Shown here: positions 46,428 through 57,639 of the stretch, piece after piece
Layout: every line of letters starts with the position of its first letter
How positions within the stretch are numbered: position 1 is the first letter of the stretch
From: Capsicum annuum
Lineage: Eukaryota > Streptophyta > Magnoliopsida > Solanales > Solanaceae
Direction of reading: 5' to 3'
DNA: 64,000 nt
NCBI RefSeq assembly: GCF_002878395.1
Contig: NC_061118.1
Location: forward strand, 510,140 to 574,139
The notes under the pieces: generated by a model
Told to the model about the DNA's origin: nothing
Database searches by the model: none
The model's input: the letters and a program-made list of their open reading frames with translations, nothing else
Position numbers and translations under genes: made by a program

Positions 46428-49400
46428 TTATTGCCTGAATGAAAGAGCAAAGAGAATTTAACTTCAGATTTGGATAGATGCTGGAGAATCATAATAAGCC
46501 CAAAATTTGCCTACAAAAAAAGCATGTAGTAAAATGACTGGTGAAAAATGCAAGACATATAGAGGAGAAAGTAAAATCTTCATTTATTGTTGCCTTCCAT
46601 ATCGAAAGATGCAAGTGTTGTCATCCATCGAGTTGGTTATCTTTAGAGCAATGCTCTCCCACAATGTGCCAATATAAACTAGCATGTCAATGACATTCAA
46701 GGAAAAGAGTGGTGGTAAGAGGACTCCCAAGGGAAACCCGGTGCACGCTTGAGAATGTAATGGGTGATAAAGGTTGGTTATCTTTATCGTATTCCAACCT
46801 TCTCACTTTCTTTGGAGTGACTGGTAAAGTTGCTGCCATGTGACCAGCAGGTCATGGGTTCAAGCCTTGGAAATAGCCTCTAGCAGAAATGCAAGGTAAG
46901 GCTGCGTACGATACACCCTTGTGGTGGGGCCCTTACTCGGACACCGCGCATAGCGGTAGCTTTAGTGCACCGGGCTGCCCTTAGTATCAGTAGACAGAAC
47001 AAGACGGTGAAGGGTAAAAACTTACCTCTAGTTGGTTAAAGTTTCATGATGCACAACTAAAAATCTAACGTAGTAATAACTAATCCGCGGTAAAGGGAGA
47101 GTTCAAAAGACTAGCAAGCTATACGAAAACGAAATACTTCTTCTACAAGCAATATATTTATAAAGCGTAGAGTAAAAGGTGAAAACAAGATGCATACCAT
47201 TGGATAATAGAGCCAAAAAGGAAATGCTGCATAATAGGAACCTTCTGCAGAACTTCAATCTTGTACATCTTAAGTAAGCCACTGTTTACCTTATTCCAAT
47301 TGGGTACACCACTAATGTCATCTAACATGGGAGAGTGCTCTGCAAACACTCCCTTCTTCACCTTCTTTATGAATACAATACATGAGAGATAGAGGTATTC
47401 ATTCGCAAAGTTCTCCAAGATATCTTCGTTATGTATAGATTTTGGTTTCATGTACTTGTGATCAATCAACTGAGATGACCCAAATATAAAAGGTAAGAAG
47501 TGGTGGTCGTCTAGTCCCCAAACCCCATGGGACCCAGCAGGCTCAAGGCAATAGGTTAGTTGCAACTTCCTCATCAAATCCAAGTAAGTTACAAAAACCC
47601 TCGATACCAGAGCTTGATAGTCCTCTTCTTTCACAACTCCTAATCTTGCTAAACAATACAACCATGCTGCAAAATTTGTCTCATGTCCAGTACCTACAAA
47701 ACAAAAGTGATTAGTTATAGGAATTAATAATAATTTGTTCTAGGAAGGCCATTTACCAAACGCCAGCAAGCCTGTGAACTTCAAGGTTCTAAAGCGGATG
47801 GTAAAACGTATATCATAATCCAGCAAAGTAAGAACTCAAATCAAAGGAGTAGAAAATTTCTTTAATATTGGTACGGACAGCCATTTTCGTGCAACTTTTT
47901 ACAAGATTGGTATATCAAGTAAATGAATCAGATGCTGAAGAAAGGTTACTGTGTTCTCCATCAAGACTGTATTTTTTTATTTTATTTTTAAAATGGTAAT
48001 TGAAGACTGTATTTAAATCAGCAAGACAGGAAACAAAATTTTCATGTTCAACTAAACATAAACACAAAATGCAAATGTAGGACTATGGACAGGGGCAGAT
48101 GCATTACTGTTCCCAGGGAGAAAGCTTTAGAAATGGTTCATTTTATATCCACTACCATGATTGAACTTTTTTATGTTGATGTATCTTTACATCCACCAGC
48201 ACTATCTCAAAGGAAGATGAGGTGAACACTGTGATATTGTTGCCAGGGTAATGTCTGCGTACACACTACCTTTCCCCTATCCCACTGGTGGGATTACACT
48301 GGGTAGGTCTAGAGAGGATAGTGTGTATGCAGACCTTATCCCTACAAGGTAGAGAGGCCGTTTCCAATAGACCATCAGCTCAAGTAAAATCGATTGACAA
48401 CACTACATAAACGAAACAAAATTCGAAAAGGCATACCATAATCAATCCTGCTGCAGTTAGTAAAGACAAAATGAGGAAAAAGAACCAAGGTGACAACCTG
48501 AACATCAAATCGACCGCTACACAAAATAAGACTTCTCGTCAATACCTAACGATGGATTTAACGATACGATAAAATAAACTTTAAGTAACAAAATTTGAAA
48601 AAAAAAATACCATAATCAATTCTGCTGGAATTCCCAAAACTATCAGTAAACTAAGGAATAAGCTCAAAAAGGCAATTTGGTGCACTAAAGCTCCCGCTAT
48701 GCACAAAGTTGGAGGAAAGGCCGGACCACAAAGGTCTACCGTACGCAGCCTTACCCTACATTTCTACAAGAGGCTATTTCCACGGCTTGAACCCATGACC
48801 TCCTAATCACATGGAATCAACTTTACCAATTACCACAAACAAAAGAAAATTCGAAAAAACCATACCATAATCAAGTTTAGGAATGGATTATGTTATCCCA
48901 TCTCCCGGCTGGGATAAATTAGTCCACAAGTTTAGGAACTTATACACACAAGAATATATTGTACGCAGCCTTACCCTACCCTACATGTCCATAAGAGGCT
49001 ATTTCCACGACTTAAACTCATAACCTCCTAATCACATGGAAACAACTTTACGAGCTACAACAAACGAAACAAAAATCCGAAAAAAAAAAATACCATAATC
49101 AATTCTGCTAGAATTCCCAAAACTATCAGTAAAATAAGGAACAAGCTCAAAAGGGGAGCTTGTAGCACTAAAGCTCCTGCTATGCCTTGAGCCAGGGAAA
49201 CAGCCAAACCAAACAAGAATCTATTGTACGCAGCCTTACCCTACCCTAAATTTCCGTAAGAGGCTATTTCCACGACTTAAACCCATTGGCCATGACCTCC
49301 TAATCATATGAAAGCAACTTTACGAACTACAACAAACGAAACAAAGATTCAAAAAACCATACCAAAGCTATCAGTAAAGTAAGGAACAAGCTCAAAAGGG

Positions 49401-50167
49401 GAGCCCGTTGCACTTAAGCCCCTGCTATACGTTGAGCCAGGGAAACGGCCAAACCACACAAGAATTTCCACGACTTTAAACCATGACCTCCTAATCAAAT
49501 GACAACAACTTTACGAGCTACAACAAACGAAACAAAAATTCATAAAAAACATACCATAATCAATCCTGCTAGAATTCCCAAAGCTATCAGTAAAATAAGG
49601 AACAAGCTCAACCGCCGCCGCCTCAATCTCCTTCGTCAATAACCTCACCATAAACGACTCCGCTTCACAACACATCCTTTCATGCCAAGTCCTATACGCC
49701 AAATTCCCATACCTCGAAGTCTGCGGAGCTAAAGGTATCTCATCAACAAACCCACTCAGCGTCTGTAAAATCTCCACAATCGATGACACTGAAGGCGACA
49801 CGTGGCATGAATCCGAGAGCTTCTTCGACCGAATGGACTCGGATAAAGAGACGATGAACCCTAGGAAGTTCTGGCAAGTGGGTGATGACTGGAACTGATC
49901 GACGTCGTTTTGCTTGTGGATTTTTTTGACTGGAGTTTGGAAGTTGTAAGGGGGAGTTAAAAGGAGGAGTTGTTGGGATTGAGGGACGGGAGTACGGAGG
50001 ATGACTTCGCGGTTGTTGGTGGGTGGGAGATTGACGGCGGGAGCGCGAATTGGGATGTAATTAGGGTTTGGATCGGGTGGTGGAGTGGGGAAGGAGGTGG
50101 GGCCGCCGCAGTTGACGCAGGTTCCGGCGGTGGCGCCGCCGTCGTGGTGGTGGTGTTGAGGTTCCAT
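46428..50167 (-). CDS. serine/threonine-protein phosphatase 2A activator (PTPA-type prolyl isomerase)
   Basis: PTPA binds and activates PP2A catalytic subunits and has peptidyl-prolyl isomerase activity, in cytosol and nucleus. Exons, 5' to 3': 50167-49555, 47693-47198 and a 7 nt end 46434-46428, giving 371 residues. Residues 1-90 are a low-complexity plant extension (HHHH, CVNCGG, many Pro). The conserved domain runs from KIHKQNDVDQFQSS through YGNLAYRTWHERM, ELVPYFTDSFGNSSRIDYG, then GTGHETNFAAWLYCLARLGV, LEPAGSHGVWGLDDHHFLPF and QHFLFGSIIQW. The Gly/Thr-rich turn split by intron 1 is typical of the family. The C-terminal exon is the weak point. Without it, reading on through the donor gives another 13 residues to a stop at 47158-47160. 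Intron 1 contains tandem copies of the exon 1 end. Confidence 0.93.
46811..46981 (+). mobile_element. SolS-type SINE, near full length, PTPA intron 2
   Basis: TTTGGAGTGACTGGTAAAGT, CCAGCAGGTCATGGGTTCAA, AGGCTGCGTACGATACACCC and TTAGTGCACCGGGCTGCCC are all present in order. Confidence 0.85.
48225..48385. mobile_element. head-to-head retroelement tail fragments in PTPA intron 1
   Basis: The plus half ends GGGATTACACTGGGTAGG. The second half reads GTGTGTATGCAGACCTTATC and AGGTAGAGAGGCCGTTTCCA, the same TS/RTE-type 3' region in reverse. CTGCGTACACACTACC and its near-complement make a palindrome. Confidence 0.6.
48430..49510 (-). repeat. tandem array of PTPA exon 1 3' ends with donor and SINE pieces
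   Basis: The last ~55 nt of exon 1 with its donor (minus-strand TTGATTATG|GTAT) recur in intron 1. The landmark starts at about 48434, 48609, 48866, 49091 and, with an internal deletion, 49361. The real site is at 49553. Each copy adjoins a minus-strand SolS-type SINE head or body (near 48679-48838, 48958-49056, 49158-49337 and 49397-49510). The copy at 49091 still reads ELVPYFTDSFGNSSRIDYG without a stop. The copy at 48609 has a stop. Spacing is 175-270 bp. Confidence 0.85.
48679..48838 (-). mobile_element. SolS-type SINE inside the PTPA intron array
   Basis: On the plus strand it reads TTGGTGCACTAAAGCTCCCG, GTACGCAGCCTTACCCTACA, GGCTTGAACCCATGACCTCC and ACTTTACCAATTACC, the reverse of the canonical SINE. 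It is the most complete SINE copy in this array. Confidence 0.8.
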
Positions 50168-50329
50168 TAATGGAGGTTCGTTTTTGTTAGAGCAAAGGGT
50201 ATTACTGGGGAAGTACGATTCTAAATTAAGCAGAAAATGTGTAAAATATATACACTTTTTTTAAGGGTGTGTTTGGTAAAGAGGAATGTTTTCATATTTT
50301 TTTCATTTTTGATAACTATAGTGTCCAAT

Positions 50330-50960
50330 TTGGGGAACGATAAAGTGTACGCAATTCATATCGATCCGGGGAAGGTAAAGTATGCAGTTTATATTGATCT
50401 GGGGAAGATAAAGTGTACGCAGTTCATACTACCGATCCGGGAAGGGTAAAGTGTGCGCAGTTCATATCGATCTGGGGAGGATAAAGTGTACGTAGTTCAT
50501 ATACTACCGATCCAAGGAGGGTAAAGTGTGCGCAGTTCATATCGATCTGGGGAGGATAAATTGTACGCATTTCATACTACCGATCCGGGGAGGGTAAAAT
50601 GTGCGCAATTCATATCGATCTGAGGAGGATAAAGTGTACGCAGTTCATGCTATCGATCCGGAGAGGGTAAAGTGTGCGCAGTTCATACTGATCTGGGGAG
50701 GGTAAACCGTACATAGTTATACTGATCTGGGGAAGGTAAAGTATACGTAGTTCATATCACTACTTCTTATGAAGTAGAGAGGTTGTTTTCGATAAACTCT
50801 CGGCCCAGGACAGATTTGGGGAGGGTAAAGTATACATGATTCATACCACTACCTCATATGAAGTGGAGACACTGTTTTTGATGAACTCCCGACTTAGGAT
50901 GGATCTGGGGAAGATAAAGGGTACAAAGTAGAGAGACTATTTTCGATAGATTGTCGGGTC
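50330..50960. repeat. minisatellite upstream of PTPA built from a retroelement tail
   Basis: Between about 50340 and 50760 there are roughly a dozen units of 34-46 bp (GATCCGGGGAGGGTAAAGTG, TGCGCAGTTCATATC, and the variant TACGCAGTTCATACTACC). Three longer units then keep more of the parent sequence (CACTACTTCTTATGAAGTAG, GAGAGGTTGTTTTCGATAAA). The unit matches the inverted TS/RTE-type 3' region (GGGAGGGTAAAATGTACGCA at 4440). The array starts about 165 bp upstream of the PTPA start codon. Confidence 0.85.
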
Positions 50961-51119
50961 AAGACAGATAACAGTATAACGAGTAGAAAACATAAAGACA
51001 AACAACAAAAAGGAGTAACACACCACGAGATAATAAAAGAAACGAGAAACTCATAGAGTACTACTATGATCTATCTGAAATCACAAACGGCATCAAAACA
51101 CCACGAATAAAAAACTACA

Positions 51120-51395
51120 ATCAACACTACTACCCACATCCCACGACGAATTACACGAGATGCCCATCACCTACCACTAGTAACAACAATACACTAATTC
51201 TGCACACCTTAACTAATTTCATGAAATATCTATCACCTCCCACCAGTAACAGTCCACTAGTTACATGAGATACCTATCAATTACCACCTCGCACCAACAA
51301 CAGGTATAAGATAACTCTGTCCATCAAAACTAAAACAGACAAGAAGAAATCACCTCATGATGAAGCACTACAATCCCATAGGGATCCATCTTCCA
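51120..51395 (-). mobile_element. third-family SINE 3' region, internally triplicated
   Basis: Three modules of the type CGAGATGCCCATCACCTACC, CATGAAATATCTATCACCTC and CATGAGATACCTATCAATTA precede AACTCTGTCCATCAAAACTA and AGAAATCACCTCATGA. The order matches the SINE at 21570-21795 with its 3' module multiplied. Confidence 0.6.
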
Positions 51396-51989
51396 ACAGT
51401 GCTGACTGATCTATGTTGCCACGCCACTGTCGCGTCTCAAACTAGCCCCTAGCCCCTAGCCGTGACTAGCACCCAGCGAATACTACCCACCAGGCAAACA
51501 AGCACGTACCAAGTTTCAACAACATACCCAGTGTATTCCCATCAAGTGAAGTAGAAAGGCTGATTATATAGACCACCGGCTCGGGATAGATAACAATATA
51601 ACAAACAAAACACAAAAGCATGCAACAAGGGACATCACGCCGCTAGATAGTAAAGGATAATAACATAAACAAATACAAGTTTCAACATTCCAATAATTAA
51701 ATACGAAAAATATATGATTTCACTCACTAATGGACATTCTAAGGTCTGCTACAATGGAACAGATGATCGAAAATCAATCATCCGTTAAAGAGTAGGGTGA
51801 AAAGGGGGGAGGTACATTGAACACTGGTCGAACTCCTGCTGCAGCAATACAAATTTAGACAGAATTCGGAACTTGTAAAGTTCTTTGAGGTGCATGAACT
51901 CATTGAGTTATCAACGAATGAACCCCCACCCCGTTGACTACTAAAAACGTTATAAGTAGGCCACTCGAAAGAAGAAAAGCGAGTATGAT

Positions 51990-54900
51990 CTACTGTGCTG
52001 GAGCGAGTTGTCTCAATTTAGCTTGCAAGATAAGACCGGTTTCATCAGCAACACTTTTCTTCTTAGTGGCAACCTGCATTTGTAGAAATTATGAGTAAAT
52101 AGGATGGTGATTGCTTTCCGTGACAAATGAGAAACATAATCAGAGCTGTTTGTTACAGAAAACGAATCCAAGGAAAGCATCGCAATAGCTGATAATAACA
52201 TATTTTCAAAAGGATATAAAGATACTATATAGACCCGGGGGAAAAGAGTTACGTGCTGTTTTTTGGTCGTTAGACCAAAATACAGGATGGATCACCTGCA
52301 ACTTGGTTCATTATTTGTGTGGACTAATCTTGTCGTCCAACAGAGAATGGCTGGCAATAACGCGTACAATATGATGGTAACAGAATGTTCCGGGGTACGT
52401 AATTTCAATTGTCGCAGCTCCTCTCCTTGGTTTATTTCCCATCAATCAAAAGCAGCAAAAGAGAGCTTTTGAAGGGCAAGCGACAGGTTGAATCCTAAAG
52501 TCAATATCCCTAGTACAGACTTATATCTACTGAGAACTTCAATGGTTCTATCCATTTGTTTCAGGAGACCACAGTTATGCATCGTGAAAAGTTCTGAACA
52601 ATGGTTGTCACCCCAAAAGAGGGTGGGGTCATCTTCAAATGAAAAAGAGTTTAGCACTTCTTCCGAGTGTGTTCAGAGAAGCAATTCGCTAGTTGGATAA
52701 CGACAGTGAATGACATATATTCAGATAGACGGATGGGGGAGATTTCACGAATGAAGAATTACAAGTATTTCATGGTGATAGATCGTGTTAGATTAGTTAA
52801 TCTCTTTATCGTATTTTGGCACAATTACAAAGTACTTATATTATGTTGCATGAGTAGAGGAGTGGTCAGTAGCTGGAAGAACGGCAAGGGGAAAGAGTAT
52901 GAAAAGGATAAGTGTGGGGAAGTTGTAGATAGGAATGGAGAACAAAGTCGTCACAACAGCGCAAACCTGAATTAGAACAGGTGGTGCATAGAGAAGGGAA
53001 AATTATTAAGAGCCAGAGACATAGAAGATACTATAAATGTATCATATGAAGGAATATTGAAGCTGCAATCTACGCTAATGGTAGAGTCCAGATGAAATCG
53101 GGATGAAATTTTGAATTGTTGATGTTTCCTTATGTCTCCAATAGACCTTGCAGAAACGGAACTACAGTAACGAGAAGCTATGTTGCTCGGGCTCTTCAAA
53201 AATGTCAGTGGGTGCGTGTCGGATTCTCCAAAAGTAGTGTACTTTTTGGAGAATCTGACACAAGTGCGACATCAAAAGTGAAGAGTCCGCACAACTTAGA
53301 CGAGAAGTACGAAAGAACAGATAGGTCATAAGAGTCTGCTGGCACCACTTTAAGGTCAGTTTAGGAACTCAGATTGTTGAAATTTTATTACAACCTTGTC
53401 TCATAGCTCATTGTGGTGGTTCAACTAGGAGAAGTTATATGAGCAAGAGAGGAATGCATACTGGAAATCAGAATAAGAGTCTACTAAGTGGTTAGTGGAA
53501 TCAGAGCATGTAGGCATCCCAAGAAATGAGGAATAAGGTGGCATTTACGCTTGATAATAACACGTTTAACTTCACTTCCGGTATGACATTAGAAAATCTC
53601 CACCACCCTACCACAAAACGTAAATACAGGTGGAAATGATAAAAATGAGAAAGTAGAAAACGGAATAGCATATAAACATTATATCCTTCTACTAATATCT
53701 GTCCCAGAGAGAAGACATCCATTTAGTCCACCTTAAAGGCGGGCAGTAGTGAAAACAAACTTTTTGAAAAGGTGTAAGCAGCTTGCTAAGCTATCTTTCC
53801 ATGAGATAAGGAGGAGGACGACGGTACATATTCTTTCTGGACCACTTGCCGTTGATTGAGAGAAGGTTACTGAATACTCATAAGCCTTCCTGATAGATAC
53901 TAAATGTCCAACTTATTTTTCTGAACTCTTCTTTACAACAGAATTTAAGCTTATGCCAGTAACCACACCGTCCTTGATGATTTTCTTAATGAGTTTATCG
54001 ATGTTGTGTGTGTGCGTGTGTGTGTGTTTGTTGCATATGCATTAACAGAGGTCACATGATATCCTCAAAAAACAACTTCTTGTTATTTGCGGGAGGTGTA
54101 TACGACTGAGAACGCTTTGGAACCCACAAAAACAGTTTTTCACTTTACTTATTCTCAAAACAATTGCACAGAGTATAGAAGGTTGGGTTGCGTAAAATAG
54201 ATGAATAAGACGATATCTCACAAAACACAGAGAAGCAGAAATATCAGGTAGGATTGTAACAGATAGAGTACACCAGAAATAAAACCCCCGAGAAGATATG
54301 TCAAAACAGCAACAGAAATAAACTAAAATAAACAGCGCAAAACTAGCATATAAATTCGCACCAAGTGAAACAAAACGGATACTCACATCAAGAAGCTGCT
54401 CGTAGTTGGACTTTAGCAGGTTGATTTTCCGTTCACAGTAATCTTTTCCTTCTGTCATAGTTTTCTGTTCAAATAAAGAAAAGAACTCAATCTTAGGGCT
54501 TGAACCTCAAGCAATAGGACCATGTGAAAGGATAATATATGGCTTTCCACGGTCCCTTAAATTCGCAAGATATCACCACTTTATTTCTTGAAAAAATAAA
54601 AGGTAAATGGATGATCCAGGAACTACATATACCATACTCCGCGGTACATGAAGGATACGTCTTTAAAAGAGAAATATAACTTAACTAGACCCATAAAGAT
54701 CAGAGGATCAAGAATAAACATCCAACTACCTAACCGAAGAAACCAAATAACTAGGAACAGACAAAATAAGTGTCCACTAGACTACTTCTTCAGTCCAAAC
54801 AGAAGATAATAACCACAAAAGATATTTAGCATGTAGAAAGAATTTTCTGGATTAATCATAACTACGTTGCTTCCAGCATATATCGCAACGAAATCCATTA

Positions 54901-57449
54901 CACTTTCCTGGAAAACAAACAATTCATTAGCACGGAGGAAAACTCAATCTCTGTAAATAACACACTCCTCAAAAAGACAACATCAATTATGGGCTCCACA
55001 TAGAGAAGGCAAAATACAGGAAAAAGAAAGTCTGCCAAGAACGACACTATTTAAACAGTTTCACGTTCCTCAAGGATCCCAACCAAGTATGTCAGTCACA
55101 ACCAAGGTAACCCATCCTAATGCAACCCACAAACTCATCAACCACCAAGCACCACAAAAAGAAATGCAAATTTCGATTAAAGATAGTAGATTTATCGATT
55201 CAATTAGCAGAAATAGGCAGCAAGCTGAATGTCCCAACTACAGATGAACGAACAGACAAATACAAACCTCAACAAAATATCCAGTGCCGACATCTACCAA
55301 AACCTTATCAGCATCATCTAGTGTCCCCGGCACATACAAAGACGCTGTTAACGGAACCAACATTTTCTTCCCTGCGCAAGAAGACCCAATAAAACCAAAA
55401 ACCAAATCATAAATTTCACAATGAAGTCAAAAGAACAATCTTTTACACCTACAAGAGGGATACAAATAAATACTTTCTTCCCTGAGCAAGAAAACACACT
55501 AAAATAAGAAACCCATGTCATCAATTTCAGAATAAAGTCAAAGAACACTCTTTTACACCTCAACAACAACAAGAACATACGCAGTTTAAGTTGCTTGGAC
55601 TCTTCAAAAATGTCTACGGGTGCATGTCGGATCCTCCAAAAATAGTGTATTTTTGAAGGATCCGACACGGGTGCGGCAACATTTTTGGAAAGTCCGAGCA
55701 ACTTAGTACGCAGTAACCCCACAAGTAGTGTTTGGGGAGGGCGGTGTGTATGAAGCCTTACCCTTGATACAACCTTAGGAGAACCACACCCCAAAAGCTA
55801 GCCATTAAGGTGGGAGAGCCCAAGGCTCCCCATTTAAACGATGTGAGATTCAAGTCCCACATCTTGCAATAGGATCATAACAACCCCTACCTTGTGAAGG
55901 TAGAGAGGTCGTTTCCAATAGACCTCGGCTCAATTAAGCATATCAAAACAAATATAGAAAACAAACACAAAACAAAACCCATATCATAAATTTCACAATA
56001 AAGTGAAAAGAACATTCTTTTACACCTCAACAACAACAACAACATATCCAGTAACCCCTTGGCTCGAGTAAGCATATCAAAACCCAAATATATAAAGCTG
56101 AAAAAAAAACACGTCATAAATTTCAGAATAAAGTGAAAAGAACAACTTTTTACACCTAATTACCAAAAGCGTGTTTAATAAAACAAGATTCAAACAAACC
56201 TTGAGGGCGTAGAGACAGATCTTGAGGGGCATTAGAAGCGATTTCAAGACTATTAGCTGCAGTACGGATGTTATTAAAGCTATCTTGAAGGAGGTTAACT
56301 TCTAGATCGGCTTGTTCTTTCTGTGCCTTTAGTTGGTCTACACTCATGTTCTCAATTTCAAGTGTTCTAGACTAATTTTAAAAAATCTTTTACACCTAAT
56401 TCCTAGAACGGCGATTCTTCCCATCTCTCCTAGCCTTAGTGGATAAAGTTAGTTGCTATCTGTTGCTGGTGGGAGGTGGCACATATCTCGTGGAATTAGT
56501 CGAGGTACGCGAAAACTGGCCCGGACACCACAGTTATCGATTAAAAAAATACAATAAAGTCAAAAAGAACACTCTTTTAAACCTAATTCCTAGTAGGGCG
56601 ATTCTTCCTATCTATCCTACCCTTAGTAGATAAAGTTAGCTGCTATCTATTGTTGCTGGTGGGAGGTAGCACGTATCCCCTGGAATTAGTCGAGGTACCC
56701 GAAAGCTGGCCCGGTTAAACAAATCACAATGAAGTCAAAAAGAACACTCTTTTTACACCTAAATCCTAAAAGGATGTTTTGCAGTACAAGAAAACACAGT
56801 AAAAGAACCAAAACCCCATATCATAAATTTACCAATAAAACCCAAAAAGCCAATCTTTAACACCTAATTCCCAGAAGGGTGTTTTGCAGTACAAGAAAAC
56901 ACAGTAAAATAACCAAACCCCATATCATAAATTTACCAACAAAGTCCAAAAAAAAAAAAAATCTTTAACACCTAATTCTCAAAACTGTATTTTCCAGTAC
57001 AAGCAAATTTTCTTCCCTCAGCAAGAAAACACAGTAAAAGAACCAAAACCCCATATCATAAATTTACCAATAAAGCCCAAAAGATCAATCTTTAACAACT
57101 AATTCTCACAACTGTATTTTCCAGGACAAGCAAATTTTCTTCCCTGACCAAGAAAACACAGTAAAAAAGAACCAAACCCCATATCATAAATATACCAATA
57201 AAGCCCAAATAAACAATCTTTCTACACCCAATTAGCAAAAGGGTGTTTAACAAAACAAGATTCAAACAAACCTTGAGGACGTAAAGAGAGATCTTGAAGG
57301 GCATTAGAGGCAATTTCAAGACGAGTAGTTGCAGTACGTATATTATTTAGACTATCTTGAAGGAGATTAACTTCAAGATCGGCTTGTTCTTTCAATGCTT
57401 TTAGTTGTTCTACACTCATCTTCTCTATTTCAAGTGTTCTTGATCCCAT
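51990..57449 (-). CDS. prefoldin subunit 5
   Basis: Alpha-type subunit of the hexameric prefoldin chaperone, which hands nascent tubulin and actin to the CCT chaperonin. Four GT-AG exons, 5' to 3': 57449-57272, 55371-55268, 54464-54387, 52073-51990. The product is 147 residues (family about 150). The N-terminal coiled coil runs from [20 protein letters not shown] to [17 protein letters not shown]. The strand-rich centre [20 protein letters not shown] is typical of alpha subunits. The second helix is [18 protein letters not shown] onward, ending LRQLAPAQ. The start at 57449 keeps the [12 protein letters not shown] lead found in plant orthologues. Intron 1 contains a second copy of exon 1 and a repeat array carrying splice edges. 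Intron 3 holds one hAT-like MITE. Confidence 0.96.
53178..53299. mobile_element. hAT-like MITE, copy 4 of 6, with perfect 8 bp target duplication
   Basis: It begins CTATGTTGCTCGGGCTCTTC and ends AGTCCGCACAACTTAG. ACGAGAAG occurs immediately on both sides (53170-53177 and 53300-53307). This fixes the element at 122 bp and supports hAT-type mobilisation. It lies in prefoldin intron 3. Confidence 0.93.
54004..54029. repeat. (GT)n microsatellite
   Basis: About 12 GT units with one interruption, in prefoldin intron 3. Confidence 0.9.
55587..55705. mobile_element. hAT-like MITE, copy 5 of 6, nested in a retroelement tail
   Basis: TTAAGTTGCTTGGACTCTTC and AGTCCGAGCAACTTAG are the inverted ends. 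TACGCAGT flanks both sides (8 bp). The interrupted sequence is a minus-strand (TTG)n retroelement tail, CAACAACAACAAGAACATAC before and TAACCCCACAAG after. It lies in prefoldin intron 1. Confidence 0.9.
56170..56358 (-). pseudogene. second copy of prefoldin 5 exon 1
   Basis: The minus strand reads an open frame from an ATG at 56347, [20 protein letters not shown], to LSLRPQG, followed by the same donor CAAG|GTTTGTTTG as exon 1. It copies codons 11-59 of exon 1, with changes including E to D, L to Q, L to F, TTR to ANS and L to P. The ATG of the main exon is lost by substitutions and a 1 nt deletion, leaving the internal Met as the only start. It could be spliced as an alternative first exon lacking the first ten residues, but the loss of coiled-coil leucines suggests decay. 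Confidence 0.85.
56404..56725 (+). mobile_element. duplicated SINE fragment (third family) in prefoldin intron 1
   Basis: Two copies (56420-56535 and 56605-56720) contain GTTGCTGGTGGGAGGTGGCA or its variant, GGAATTAGTCGAGGTACGCG/GTACCCG, and CTGGCCCGG. Both are preceded by ACCTAATTCCTAG of the surrounding array. A SINE fragment was therefore copied along with an array unit. Confidence 0.75.
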
Positions 57450-57639
57450 TTCTACTGCCCCCTTCTTCTCAAAAACGCTCTCTTCTGTTGCTGGATGGAG
57501 CCTCTGGGAAAGTGTTGGAACAGTCGGGGGCGTTTGCTAGCTTAGTAGTAAGGGCTCGTTTGGCAGGAGAGATAATTAATGTTGAGATTAATTTTAAGAT
57601 AAGTTTATTTTATGGTTGATTGAGATAAAATGTATGTGA

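Larger units (their letters stand above)
55395..57235 (-). repeat. tandem array of intron and splice-edge units in prefoldin intron 1
   Basis: About ten units share ATCATAAATTTACCAATAAA, CAATCTTTAACACCTAATTC and AGAAAACACAGTAAAA. Units near 55479, 57005 and 57130 also carry, on the minus strand, AGGGAAGAAAA behind a T-rich tract, matching the true exon 2 acceptor and first bases (GCGCAGGGAAGAAAATG). Units near 56114 and 57182 lead into the two exon 1 copies. SINE pieces sit between 56404 and 56720. I infer that the exon 1 donor side, intron and exon 2 acceptor edge were duplicated repeatedly. Confidence 0.8.

Noticed and set aside
49511..49554. PTPA exon 1 continuing as MFFMNFCFVCCSS
   Set aside because: This is read-through past a canonical GTATG donor. 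The conserved protein continues in the exon at 47693 with GTGHETNFAAW.
50330..50960. CRISPR-like array of short regular repeats
   Set aside because: Units are contiguous, diverged and without unique spacers, and the genome is a plant. They derive from a retroelement tail.
55348..55794. 148-codon minus-strand open frame over prefoldin exon 2
   Set aside because: It runs in another frame than the exon and consists of intron repeat units translated repeatedly ([12 protein letters not shown] and variants).
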